DNA of 64,000 bases from JAVVHH01 sp964613945 (GCA_964613945.1 CAZTJC010000005.1:62001-126000), one strand, 5' to 3'; positions 8,974-17,741 are shown, counted from the stretch's first letter. The notes: a model not told the origin generated them from the letters alone. Program-made: numbers and translations.

Positions 8974-9555
8974 ATGGCGACGGTCGAGCAGACATCTGAG
9001 ATCCGTATCGGACTGCGCCTACGGCACGCACGGCTTGGACGAGGGTTGCGCCTGCGCGAGCTTGCGGCACTGGCGGGGTGTTCCGAAAGCATGTTGTCGA
9101 AGATCGAGAACGACCGGGTGGTGCCGTCGCTCTCCGTCCTGCATCGGGTGACGGAGGTGCTGGACCTCACGATCGGCGAGCTGTTCTCCCGCACCCACGA
9201 TGTCGGGCGCATCGTCTACCGGGTCGGCGAACGGCCGGTGGTCGCGATCGATCCGCTCCGGAGCGGATCCGGCATCCTGATGGAGCGCCTGATTCCACAT
9301 GCCCCCGAGCACATGCTCCAGGGCAGCATCCACATCATCGAGCCCGGCGGCGGCAGCGACGGGATGATCACGCATGATGGCGAAGAGGTCGGCTACGTGA
9401 TCGAGGGCACGCTGGAACTGACCGTGGGAGACGACGTGTTCGCGCTCGAGACGGGGGACTCGTTCGTCTTCCGCTCCGAAACGCCGCACGGATATCGCAA
9501 TACCGGCCCCGAGCGTGCGCGCGTGATCTTCATCAACACGCCACCGACCTTTTGA
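8974..9555 (+). CDS. XRE-family regulator with C-terminal cupin sensor
   Basis: 193 aa. Residues about 11-66 form an HTH_3 domain (LRELAALAGCSESMLSKIEN, VPSLSVLHRV). Residues about 115-190 form a cupin_2 domain (GEEVGYVIEGTLELTVGDD, ETGDSFVFRSETPHGYRN) that probably binds a small ligand. This architecture is typical of regulators of amino-acid, polyamine and amide catabolism (PuuR-like). It is divergent from the hydrolase-deacetylase-Liv operon and 20 bp upstream of the amidase, so it likely controls both. Residue 1 is taken at 8974; the ribosome site is weak. Confidence 0.92.
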   Translation: MATVEQTSEIRIGLRLRHARLGRGLRLRELAALAGCSESMLSKIENDRVVPSLSVLHRVTEVLDLTIGELFSRTHDVGRIVYRVGERPVVAIDPLRSGSGILMERLIPHAPEHMLQGSIHIIEPGGGSDGMITHDGEEVGYVIEGTLELTVGDDVFALETGDSFVFRSETPHGYRNTGPERARVIFINTPPTF

Positions 9556-9575
9556 GATCACGGAGAGCTCCGAGC

Positions 9576-11270
9576 ATGACCGAGATGCCATTCCGCGTGG
9601 AGGAGGCCACCATCGAGGCACTGCATGACGCGATCCGGAAAGGGCGGACGAGCTGCGTCGACGTGGTTCAGCAATATCTCGCGCGTGTGCGGGCCTATAA
9701 CGGCGTGTGCAGCATGCTCATGACGGCGGACGGCGCTCCCGTGCCGGAAGCCGTCGGCGCCATTCGCGGAGGCGCGGCACTCCGCTTTCCGCAGCAGACG
9801 GTGCCGGCATCGTCGATCTTGCCGGATTTGGATCGCTACGCCGGGCCGCCGCTCGAGTTCGGGCGCATGGAGCCGACCCGGTCGGATCCCTCCGTGCAAC
9901 AGCAATACGGCATGATCACCGGCATTGCCGACGCCGGCCAAGTGAACGCCCTCTCGACGCTGAACATTCGCGGCGAACGGTCCGTCACCTGTGCCGGCGC
10001 GTTCGACCGCGCGCCATATGACGGGCCGTTGCCGCCCGGAGCGCCGCCGATGTGCGAGATGTTTCGGCATCTGCCGGACGCGTTGGAGCGCGCGGCGGAG
10101 CTGGACGCGGCGTATGGCCGNNNNNNNNNNNNNNNNNNNNNNNNNNNNNNNNNNNNNNNNNNNNNNNNNNNNNNNNNNNNNNNNNNNNNNNNNNNNNNNN
10201 NNNNNNNNNNNNNNNNNNNNGTGCGGGAGTCGATGCTCAACCCGGGCATCAAGCTGGTCGAGCCCATCACCACGGCCGCCGCTGCCGAAATCCGCACCGT
10301 GCTCGGCGAGCATCTCGGGGCGACGCTGGTGGAATCGGCCGACCCGCTCTGGACGCCCGATCCGTCCTGCGAACCGATGAAGACCACCTTCAGGCAGGCT
10401 GTGGCGCGACTGGTGCCGGTGTTCATGCCGGAACTTCTGTTCAGGCTGCGCGAGGACGGCCAGCCTTTGTTCGACGCGTTCGCGGCCGCGATCCGGCCGA
10501 CCGAGTTCCTTCCCGGTGTGGTCTTCGGCAGCGGTGATCTGGCGCCGGTCGACTACATGGTAGCGATGGCTGAGGGGCAAATCGAACCGCCGCCCAACCT
10601 CAATATCGCCACGATTCAGCAGCAAGAGCTCGCCACCACGTTTCGGTTTCATATCTCTCAATACCTGTCCCGACGATCGGCCGACTGGGCGGCACTTGGC
10701 CTGCGCGAGACCTTGGCCGACTGGACGGCACTGAACGCTCGCTCGAAGTTCTGGGGCGACGATCAGCGTTCAGCATTTCGCAACTGGGAAGAAGTGACGG
10801 ACCCGCGCAATTCGTTGCGGGGTCGGCAAGGCGTGAACGAGCGCATCATGCTGCGTGAGTTGCTGCGGCGGGTGGACAGCATGGTATTGCTGGAGAACCG
10901 CCTCGATGCGCTCGTGCGGCTGCATACGCCACTCCCGCCTGGTAAGATCGGCGGAGCCATCGAGCCAGGGGTGCCGCAGAACCTAAGGCTGGAGTCGTTC
11001 TACGGGCCGAATGCCGGGTTGACCGAAGTTCTGGTCCCGGCGGGTTACGTGGCCGTGGCCTACGATCCGGTGTTCCGGCTCAGCAAGGATCGTAAGAGTT
11101 ACGAGCCGACGCTATCCGACGAACCCACCGCACTCGCGGCGCCGGGCTTGCCGTTTTCGTTGGTATTTCGCGCCGAGCTTGGAGCCGAAGACGTTTTGTT
11201 GCAAATCGCCTCGGCCTATGAGGCCGCATCGATGCGCCGCATCCCGCCTCCCGGATTCCACGACTTCTAG
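9576..11270 (+). CDS. Amidase-signature family protein, interrupted by assembly gap
   Basis: Starts at ATG 9576 with GGAGAG upstream. The N-terminal part (about 181 residues) has the amidase start EATIEALHDAIRKGRTSCVD, QYLARVRAYN and ends DALERAAELDAAYG, which in this family leads directly into the catalytic core. After the N run comes the C-terminal third (LGEHLGATLVESADPLWTPD, ALNARSKFWGDDQR, LLENRLDALVRLHTP). The Ser-cisSer-Lys signature is not visible and could not fit in 33 residues, so the gap must hide more than 100 bp or the gene is deleted. Family members hydrolyse amides. This one follows the XRE-cupin regulator and probably acts in the same pathway as the imide/ureide-type hydrolases. 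Confidence 0.85.
   Translation: MTEMPFRVEEATIEALHDAIRKGRTSCVDVVQQYLARVRAYNGVCSMLMTADGAPVPEAVGAIRGGAALRFPQQTVPASSILPDLDRYAGPPLEFGRMEPTRSDPSVQQQYGMITGIADAGQVNALSTLNIRGERSVTCAGAFDRAPYDGPLPPGAPPMCEMFRHLPDALERAAELDAAYGXXXXXXXXXXXXXXXXXXXXXXXXXXXXXXXXXXVRESMLNPGIKLVEPITTAAAAEIRTVLGEHLGATLVESADPLWTPDPSCEPMKTTFRQAVARLVPVFMPELLFRLREDGQPLFDAFAAAIRPTEFLPGVVFGSGDLAPVDYMVAMAEGQIEPPPNLNIATIQQQELATTFRFHISQYLSRRSADWAALGLRETLADWTALNARSKFWGDDQRSAFRNWEEVTDPRNSLRGRQGVNERIMLRELLRRVDSMVLLENRLDALVRLHTPLPPGKIGGAIEPGVPQNLRLESFYGPNAGLTEVLVPAGYVAVAYDPVFRLSKDRKSYEPTLSDEPTALAAPGLPFSLVFRAELGAEDVLLQIASAYEAASMRRIPPPGFHDF
10121..10220. other. Assembly gap (100 N) inside the amidase gene
   Basis: Exactly 100 N, the usual placeholder for a gap of unknown size. 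It removes the amidase catalytic core. Confidence 0.95.
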
Positions 11271-11474
11271 GTCGCGTTTCGGCATGAAAACTCTTGATGG
11301 TGGGATCAACCCTACCGCGTTCGCAATCTGTAGATAGGCTGCTGCAACACTGGGCGCTCCCATACCTGACGGTCACCGAAGCACTGGAGCATGCAGCTGA
11401 CTGGTGGATCAGCACCCACCAACGGTCCACACTCAACCAGCCCGGGAACAGGGCGGCTAACAGGGAGAAACGAC
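11271..11474. other. Intergenic, no gene seen
   Basis: About 200 bp between the amidase and the CMD-like gene. No convincing gene, hairpin or operator; it presumably holds the promoter of the next gene. Confidence 0.4.
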
Positions 11475-12125
11475 ATGGTTGATTTTAAAGCCAAGGTGCT
11501 GGGCGCGCTCGGGGCGCTGATGGTGCCGACGCTGGTCCTCGCTGCCGCTGAGACGAAGCGATTCAAGCAGTTGACCGTCGAGGAGCTCACGCCGGAGCAG
11601 CATCAAGTTGCGGACGAGGTACTCAAGGTGAGCAGCCTCGGAATCCAGGGGCCCTACAACGTCATGCTCCGTAGCCCGGTCATGGCCAAGCGGCAGGTCG
11701 CCCTGCTGGACTACATCCGCTTCAACACGTCGGTCCCGCGCCGGCTCAACGAGTTCGCCATCCTGATCCAGGCCCGCCTCTGGACGTCTCAGGTCGAGTG
11801 GAAGGCGCATTACCCCCTCGCCATCAAGGCCGGACTCTCCAAAGCCGTGGCTGCCGATCTCCACGACGGGAAACGCCCGACCAGCATGCAACCCGACGAG
11901 GCCGTCGTATACGATTTGTGCGTGGAGCTTTCCACGAAGCATGAACTCTCCGAAGCGACGTTCGCCCGTGCCAAGCAATCGATGAGCGAGCAGCAGATCG
12001 TGGATCTGGTCACCGTGTCAGGTACCTACGTGTTGGTGGCCATGCAACTTGCGGCCGGGAATGAGGGCACACCAGACGGCTCGACGCCCTTGGCAGCCAT
12101 GCCGGCCGGCTGGACGCTGAACTAG
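11475..12125 (+). CDS. Secreted carboxymuconolactone-decarboxylase-like protein
   Basis: 216 aa from ATG 11475, preceded by CAGGGAGA. It begins with a signal-peptide-like stretch (AKVLGALGALMVPTLVLAAA). The body is a CMD/AhpD-like helical domain: RRLNEFAILIQARLWTSQVE, WKAHYPLAIKAGLSKAVAAD, PDEAVVYDLCVELS and VSGTYVLVAMQLAAGNEG. The cysteine pair (CxxC) of AhpD peroxidases is absent, so a thiol peroxidase role is unlikely. Export of a CMD-fold protein is less common than the cytosolic form. Its role is unknown; the neighbours on both sides give no pathway. Confidence 0.85.
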   Translation: MVDFKAKVLGALGALMVPTLVLAAAETKRFKQLTVEELTPEQHQVADEVLKVSSLGIQGPYNVMLRSPVMAKRQVALLDYIRFNTSVPRRLNEFAILIQARLWTSQVEWKAHYPLAIKAGLSKAVAADLHDGKRPTSMQPDEAVVYDLCVELSTKHELSEATFARAKQSMSEQQIVDLVTVSGTYVLVAMQLAAGNEGTPDGSTPLAAMPAGWTLN

Positions 12126-12347
12126 CGACCAGCGTTCATGGCCGCTTTCCCCTACTTGAACGGGAACTCCGCTCAACCCGGTCCAGAATAGCTCGGCCTG
12201 CCTTTGACAGGGGCTAAGGAGGCGGCAAGTCTTGGCCCCCGCTACCTGAAACAACATCGCTGGATACCATCGTGGCGACGGCAGGATGGTCTAGCGCTTC
12301 CAACAATCCCCCCCACCTCACGGCTTGTTCCATCCAGGAGTAAGTCG

Positions 12348-12569
12348 ATGACCTCGTCCAAGCATTTCAAGGAACTTCCACCCGACGTCCCCCACCCGCC
12401 GAGCGACCTCGAGCGTAACCCAGGTATCGGCAGCTCCAAGGGCGCGTTCCGCACCGGCGAGGATCCGGAATCCATCGAGGGCGACAACACGGTCGAGGGT
12501 GACGTCGAGAACGGCACCAACGCCCAGGGTGGCGTGGCTGAGCATGAGGAAGGCCGCACGAACAAATAA
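12348..12569 (+). CDS. Small acidic hypothetical protein
   Basis: 73 aa from ATG 12348 with CAGGAG upstream. It is hydrophilic and rich in Gly, Glu, Asp, Pro and Asn (PPDVPHPPSDLERNPGIGSS, EGDVENGTNAQGG), with no predicted membrane segment or signal. It looks intrinsically disordered. Its good ribosome-binding site and lack of overlap with other genes support a real gene. I do not recognise the family; disordered small proteins like this are often stress-related, but that is only a guess. Confidence 0.65.
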   Translation: MTSSKHFKELPPDVPHPPSDLERNPGIGSSKGAFRTGEDPESIEGDNTVEGDVENGTNAQGGVAEHEEGRTNK

Positions 12570-12614
12570 GGCTATGGTTGGAGACCTGCCGGCTCGCTTC
12601 AGGCTGGCGAGTGC

Positions 12615-14972
12615 CTAGGCCTTCCCGTCCTTCGGGAAATAGGGATTCTCCTGGGCCGCCCTCATATCCTTGGTGATGGCGGTGCGTACAAGGGCATTGA
12701 CCTGCTGGCCGAAAGTGCTGGCCACTTTGGCCAAGTCCGGCAACGTCACTACACCCGGGAAGATCGAGTCCATTTGCTGCATGGCAAAGGCCTGTTTCTC
12801 CGCTTCCGGGTCGAACTCAGCTCCCATACGGGGCAAGAAGCCGGACTTCTCGCCCCGTATGTCCACCAGCTTCGCCACCGAGGTCCGCACCTGGTCTGGC
12901 GTCCGGCCGCCGAACGTCAGCGCCTCGAACTTGGTTTGAAGGGCCTCGGGCAGCTTAGGCTTGATGATCGAAGCCGCGTCGCAAAGCCGCTCGATATACT
13001 TGGAGGAGCGATAGAACCCCAGCCCTGGAAATGATTCTGCGGCGTAATGTCTAAGATCTTTAAGCAGGTCGCCCAAGTTCTCGTTGAACGACTGCAGCAT
13101 CTGGTTGGCCGACAGCGCCTCTAGCTTCTTCGTCTTCAGCTCGTCGATGGCCTTATTCTTCGCCATGTCGTCAACGTAGGCGACGCCGTTACCCGCGATC
13201 TCCAACCGGCTGCTTTGCCCGGCCTTTACCACGTGCTGTAGCGGCCCCTCGCTGTGGTAGGCCTCAGCAGCGAAGAATGTCGCGTCCGCTTGCAGCGACT
13301 TCAACCGAGCAAGGAGCCCGGCCTTGGCCGTGGCATCCGTTGCAGCATCGTACTCCGCTTCCAAATTGCGCACTGCTGTCAGTTTTTCGGTGTACAGCGC
13401 GTTATTGGCTGCCATGGACGTCGCGGGATCGTGCTCCAGCTCCGCCGCCATCGCCAGCAGCTCGCGTTGCCCATCCGGAGAGTTCTCCAGCTTGCTGATC
13501 TTGTCTTCCTGCTTCCCGCGTTCTTGGGCCGGCAGCAGCTTGGCCGCCTCACGCAGTTGCTCCGCGCGGGCGATCAGGAACAGTGAATCCGCCTCGTCGA
13601 ACTGTCGCTGCACCAGCACGCGGTCTGCGGCATCCGCCATGCCGTTCAGCATGGCTGCCTTATAGTCCTCGTACTCGTCCCACTCCATGAAACGGCGCAG
13701 CTTCATCAGCGCGCCCACATCCTGCCCCTGCTCCTTCATGGCACCCATGGCCTGGATCGCCGGGCTGCGCTTCTGATCGTCCGACAACGCCTGCGGCTTG
13801 GCCGCCGCCTCGGCATACAGGTTGGTGTCGAACACGATGCCGGGCGGCTTGCCCCCGAACGGCGCGGTGAGAGCCGTGTTGGCCAGCTGCACGATCTGGT
13901 AGTCCCATTTCACGTCATCCGTGGGCTTTGCCGGATGAGTCCGCACCGTTAGGTCGTAATCGCTTTCCGGGTTGTCGCTGCCGACGCTGCCCCAGATGAA
14001 GTCATACTTCTCCTGCAACCTCGTCATCTCGCCGTCCACCGTCATGCGGCGGAACCACCACATGCGGGCCATGAACGCCTTGGCCTCGTCGCCTCTTCCC
14101 GCCTTGAGAAGGCTGCGATAGTGCTCCTTCACCTTGTCCCAGGTGCCCAACTCAACCATCGCCGCGTGGGCATCCTTTACATCGATTCCCTTGGCGATTA
14201 GCGCCACTGCCGCCTTCACCGTAGCCGGATCGGTCTGACGGTCGGCACCCATGGCGGCCTGGGTTTCCTTCATGGCCCGGGCAAGGTCGTTCTGATCCTG
14301 CTCCGTCAGATCACCCTTGATCGCGGGCCGCGCGACCTCCGGCAGCCGGGTCGGCTCACCAGCGTCTGGGTTCGGCTTCGGGCGCAGAGCCTTCAACGCT
14401 TCCTTCAGTTCTTCCGCCTTACTCGCCATCAGCTGCAGCGCCTCTAACGTACCGACCGCTGCTTGCCGGTCGATCTGTTTCAGCATGTAGGTGTCGCGTG
14501 CCACCCCGGGCTCGATCCTCGCCAGCAGTTTCTGGATCGCATCTGCCCGTGCCGCCCGACTATCGCCCGTGGCGCCCGCCGCCGGCAGCGTATTCATCCC
14601 CTGTTGCCAATCCGTGAGGTGAGCCTGGCTGACTTCCCTTGCCCGTACATTGCAGGTTTCGATCGCTGCCATGACGTCTCGCTTGAGATCCTGCACCTCC
14701 CGCACCGGTTGCTCACCCGCATCCGCGGCCAGCATTTCCTCCACACCCAACGCGCTGGCGATGTCCTGCAGCGGCCGCATGGCAATCTCCGGCGACTGCG
14801 TTCCCACCGCCTCATATGTCTTGCGCAACGTTGCCAAGCGGCCCCTCGACACGCGCCCGGTGGTGGGCGCAACGTCAGTTGCCCCGCTGCCGACGCCGAA
14901 CGCGTCTTTTATGGCTGTGTACCATTTTTCGAAGAGGTTATCGGAGCGGGAGCGGGTGGCACTGTGCGACAT
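12615..14972 (-). CDS. Large helical protein with nucleotidyltransferase-like motif
   Basis: 785 aa from ATG 14972 (GGAG about 9 nt upstream). Mostly charged and alpha-helical, with no signal peptide or membrane segment. Near residues 345-365 it has YDFIWGSVGSDNPESDYDLT, which resembles the GS...DxD metal-binding motif of pol-beta-type nucleotidyltransferases (MNT, Cca, toxin NTases). It is followed by VKWDYQIVQLANTALTAPFG and GIVFDTNLYAE. Several long coiled-coil-prone stretches follow. It is 16 bp after a 161-aa partner gene. The motif resembles the one I recall from large effector-like proteins of uncharacterised contractile or polymorphic toxin systems, but no such system is seen in the window. 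A secreted or intracellular NTase toxin is one possibility; the function is unproven. Confidence 0.8.
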   Translation of the reverse strand: MSHSATRSRSDNLFEKWYTAIKDAFGVGSGATDVAPTTGRVSRGRLATLRKTYEAVGTQSPEIAMRPLQDIASALGVEEMLAADAGEQPVREVQDLKRDVMAAIETCNVRAREVSQAHLTDWQQGMNTLPAAGATGDSRAARADAIQKLLARIEPGVARDTYMLKQIDRQAAVGTLEALQLMASKAEELKEALKALRPKPNPDAGEPTRLPEVARPAIKGDLTEQDQNDLARAMKETQAAMGADRQTDPATVKAAVALIAKGIDVKDAHAAMVELGTWDKVKEHYRSLLKAGRGDEAKAFMARMWWFRRMTVDGEMTRLQEKYDFIWGSVGSDNPESDYDLTVRTHPAKPTDDVKWDYQIVQLANTALTAPFGGKPPGIVFDTNLYAEAAAKPQALSDDQKRSPAIQAMGAMKEQGQDVGALMKLRRFMEWDEYEDYKAAMLNGMADAADRVLVQRQFDEADSLFLIARAEQLREAAKLLPAQERGKQEDKISKLENSPDGQRELLAMAAELEHDPATSMAANNALYTEKLTAVRNLEAEYDAATDATAKAGLLARLKSLQADATFFAAEAYHSEGPLQHVVKAGQSSRLEIAGNGVAYVDDMAKNKAIDELKTKKLEALSANQMLQSFNENLGDLLKDLRHYAAESFPGLGFYRSSKYIERLCDAASIIKPKLPEALQTKFEALTFGGRTPDQVRTSVAKLVDIRGEKSGFLPRMGAEFDPEAEKQAFAMQQMDSIFPGVVTLPDLAKVASTFGQQVNALVRTAITKDMRAAQENPYFPKDGKA

Positions 14973-14988
14973 GGGGGAACTCCGAAAC

Positions 14989-15474
14989 TTATACAGCCAG
15001 CGCCTGGGCCAGCTTGCCCAACGCCTCGCCCAGGGTCGGCCCGATCGGCGTCTTGATGTCGGGATACAGGTCACACGCTGTCACCCGCGCGTCCGACCGC
15101 ACGAAGAGCTGGTATTCCACTGCGGCTTGCGCCGCCTTCTTTGCCAGCGGTGGCACCGCCGCTCCGGCCGCCTGCCCAAGTTCCAGCAACGCTGCATGCA
15201 ACCCGACCTTACGGCGATCGGTGATGCCGTTCAGCCCGTATTCGGCTATGCGGTGTAGTTCGTCGTCATCGGTGTCCAATAGTGCCTTGCGGATGTCGTT
15301 TAGCTGCGCTTCCACGCTTTCGGACGCGTCACGCCACGTGGCAAGCGCGGCGCGGAACGAGCGCTTGAACGCAACCTCGTCGAACGTCGCGGCCGGGCCA
15401 CCATCCGGCGGCGCCGTGGCGACGATCACGCCCAGTACACGTTTCACCCATTCTGCCTTCGCGTCACCCGGCAT
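14989..15474 (-). CDS. Small helical partner of the NTase-motif protein
   Basis: 161 aa from ATG 15474, chosen because GGAGGTG lies just upstream. It begins AEWVKRVLGVIV and has a helical core (FRAALATWRDASESVEAQL, DELHRIAEYGLNGITDRRKV) and a C-terminal LYPDIKTPIGPTLGEALGKL. No enzymatic motif, signal or membrane segment. Immediately upstream of the 785-aa gene, same strand, 16 bp apart, so almost surely co-transcribed. It may be an adaptor, chaperone or regulatory subunit. I cannot name the family with certainty. Confidence 0.75.
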   Translation of the reverse strand: MPGDAKAEWVKRVLGVIVATAPPDGGPAATFDEVAFKRSFRAALATWRDASESVEAQLNDIRKALLDTDDDELHRIAEYGLNGITDRRKVGLHAALLELGQAAGAAVPPLAKKAAQAAVEYQLFVRSDARVTACDLYPDIKTPIGPTLGEALGKLAQALAV

Positions 15475-15763
15475 CGCCCACCTCCGATTCAGGTAAATAC
15501 ACCACGCTGTCGGAGGCAGCCCAAGTCGGGACAACACCGAAAATTCCGTGGGGCAGATCTTTGATGCTGTTATCGCAGGCGAATCACTGCATGCCAGGAA
15601 ACACAGCTACGAGCCCGGCCTGGATACCAGGGGGCGACGAGGCGGTCGCGCGATCAGGTCGAGTTATCGAGCGTCGTCGACAACTCCGAACGATTTGACC
15701 GATGGTGGCGATCTCGCCGCGCATCCCGCGTGCTAAGCCGTTTCATCGACTCAGGAGTAGATC
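15475..15763. other. Divergent intergenic region
   Basis: About 290 bp between the NTase cassette (-) and the aldo/keto reductase (+). Short open frames here lack ribosome sites and family resemblance. It should hold both promoters; no strong palindrome was seen. Confidence 0.4.
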
Positions 15764-16768
15764 ATGCACGTCGGAACGCATCCTTTCGGTCCGAACGCAA
15801 CGCCGCTGCCCGTGCTCGGCTTTGGATGCGGATCGGTCGGCGGGTTAATGGTACGCGGTGCTCGCGCCGAACAGGAGCGCGCCGTCGCTCGTGCGCTTGA
15901 GGTCGGGATCAACTATTTCGATACTGCGGCAAGCTATGGCGACGGCGCGTCGGAACAGCATCTGGGCAGCGCGCTCCGGACGCTTGGCGCGAGGAAGGTC
16001 GTGATCGGAACGAAGGTCGGTCTGCGCCCGGCCGAATTCGGCCGTATCGGGGATGCGGTAACGGAATCGCTGCACGCGAGCCTGCGACGACTGCAGCGCG
16101 ATCACGTAGACATCTTCCACCTGCACAACGCCATAACGCATAACGGGGGCGGCAAGAGCCTAAGTGTGCGCCAAGTGCTCGAGGAGGTCGTGCCCGCCTT
16201 TCAAGCGCTTCGGACCGCCGGCAAGCTGCGGATGACCGGGCTGACCGCCATTGGCGAGACCGCCGCGTTGCAGCAGGTCATCGACGCCGGTGGGTTCGGC
16301 AGCGCCCAGGTGGTCTACAACCTGCTCAATTCCTCGGCCGGCGGTTCCTTGCCCGCCGGCTTCCCGGCGCAGGATTACGGCCGCTTGTTCGACCACACCA
16401 GCCGGGCGCGCACGGGCGTCATCGGCATCCGGGTGCTGGCCGGCGGCGCCCTGAGCGGCACGACCGATCGCCATCCGGTCGCCAGCCCCGCACCCGAACC
16501 AATCGGCTCGGCATCGTCCTACGAGACCGACCTCCAGCGAGCGTCACGGTTCATGCCGCTCGTCACGGAGGGCTTCGCGACCTCGCTACAAGAGGCTGCC
16601 ATCCGCTTCGCGATCTCGCATCCCGCAATGGGAACGATCCTGGTCGGTATGGCAAGTTTGGCACAGTTCGAGGACGCAGTCGCGGCTACCGCCAAGGGGC
16701 AGCTTTCCGCCGACGCGCTGAGACGCGTCGCCGAGATCACCGGAAACCTTGCGCATGAACCTCGCTAG
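15764..16768 (+). CDS. Aldo/keto reductase
   Basis: 334 aa from ATG 15764 with CAGGAG upstream. Family features in order: LPVLGFGCGSVGG at the N-terminus, NYFDTAASYGDGASEQHLGS with the catalytic Asp and Tyr, VVIGTKVGLRP with the Lys, and DHVDIFHLHN with the His. Together they make the full AKR catalytic tetrad. Cofactor contacts are expected in the C-terminal third (HPAMGTILVGMASLAQFEDA). An NAD(P)H-dependent cytosolic oxidoreductase resembling D-threo-aldose or L-fucose dehydrogenase-type AKRs. It stands alone; the substrate is unknown. Confidence 0.92.
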   Translation: MHVGTHPFGPNATPLPVLGFGCGSVGGLMVRGARAEQERAVARALEVGINYFDTAASYGDGASEQHLGSALRTLGARKVVIGTKVGLRPAEFGRIGDAVTESLHASLRRLQRDHVDIFHLHNAITHNGGGKSLSVRQVLEEVVPAFQALRTAGKLRMTGLTAIGETAALQQVIDAGGFGSAQVVYNLLNSSAGGSLPAGFPAQDYGRLFDHTSRARTGVIGIRVLAGGALSGTTDRHPVASPAPEPIGSASSYETDLQRASRFMPLVTEGFATSLQEAAIRFAISHPAMGTILVGMASLAQFEDAVAATAKGQLSADALRRVAEITGNLAHEPR

Positions 16769-16985
16769 ATCGGCAGCTCATGCAATCGAATGATTGTTCG
16801 GCAATTATTATGCCGTCGGCCCAGTTCTAAATCGACTGGTATCCGACGTTTTGCTTCCGAGCATGCAAGAGGCAACGGCTGAAATTCCGCTCGATGTTCG
16901 TTACAGTGCGGATGACGCCAGTATCCCAACAGGATCCCTCTTGGTGGACTGTTGCCAGTCCGGTTTTCATGGGCTTTGTTGAAAC
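16769..16985. other. Intergenic region upstream of nagB
   Basis: About 220 bp, relatively AT-rich for this window. No gene is recognised. The last bases (ATGGGCTTTGTTGAAAC just before the nagB start) show no ribosome-binding site. Confidence 0.4.
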
Positions 16986-17741
16986 ATGCTCGAGCCACAT
17001 ATCTGCTCCACCAAAACCGAACTCGGTCGCTGTGCGGCCGAGGCAGGAGCCGAAGCCATCCGCGCGGCGATTGCGGCACGGGGTGAGGCAACGATTGTTC
17101 TTGCTACGGGCGCCAGTCAGTTCGACACCTTGGCCGCCCTTGTCGCGGCGCCAGACATCGCGTGGAATCGCGTAACGGCGTTCCATCTCGACGAATATAT
17201 CGGCCTTGCGCCAGAGCATCCTGCCAGCTTCCGTGGCTATCTACGCAAACGGTTTTCCGAGCCACTGGAAGGTCGTGCCGGTTTGAAGGAAATCGACGGC
17301 GGGGCAACAGACGTCGAAGCCGAGGCCGGCAGGATGTCGGCGCTGCTGGCAAACCGAACGGTGGATGTGTGTTTCGCCGGGTTGGGCGAGAACTGCCATC
17401 TGGCGTTCAACGATCCGCCAGCGGATTTCACCACCGATCGACCCTTCATCGTCGTGACGTTGGACCAAGCCTGCCGGGCGCAGCAGCTCGGCGAAGGATG
17501 GTTCGCGACGCTTGATGACGTTCCACGCCAGGCCGTCACCATGAGCGTGCCACAAATCATGCGCAGTGCGCTGATCGTGCTGTCCGTGCCCGATGCGCGG
17601 AAGGCCCAAGCCGTGCGCGACGCCGTCGAGGGGCCGGTCACGCCCCTGCATCCGGGATCGATCCTGCAACGCCATCCCGCAGTTCGGCTTTACGTCGATC
17701 CTCCTGCGGCATCGTTGCTGCGCGGCCGTTCCGGCTCGTGA
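16986..17741 (+). CDS. nagB: Glucosamine-6-phosphate deaminase-like protein
   Basis: 251 aa. NagB/RpiA fold: VLATGASQFDTLAALV (phosphate loop), VTAFHLDEYIGL (the Asp that acts as base in NagB) and GLGENCHLAFNDP. The classical loop GVGNDGHIAFNEP has Asp141 and Glu148; here these positions read Asn and Asp, and a Cys precedes the active-site His, so catalysis may be altered or the substrate different. Expected reaction: glucosamine-6-P to fructose-6-P and ammonia. First gene of a nagB-nagA-binding-protein operon. The start has a weak ribosome site, but the N-terminus matches the family. Confidence 0.85.
   Translation: MLEPHICSTKTELGRCAAEAGAEAIRAAIAARGEATIVLATGASQFDTLAALVAAPDIAWNRVTAFHLDEYIGLAPEHPASFRGYLRKRFSEPLEGRAGLKEIDGGATDVEAEAGRMSALLANRTVDVCFAGLGENCHLAFNDPPADFTTDRPFIVVTLDQACRAQQLGEGWFATLDDVPRQAVTMSVPQIMRSALIVLSVPDARKAQAVRDAVEGPVTPLHPGSILQRHPAVRLYVDPPAASLLRGRSGS

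Noticed and set aside
16950..16985. GGGCTTTGTTGAAAC resembling an insertion-sequence end before nagB
   Set aside because: No matching second end, target duplication or transposase.
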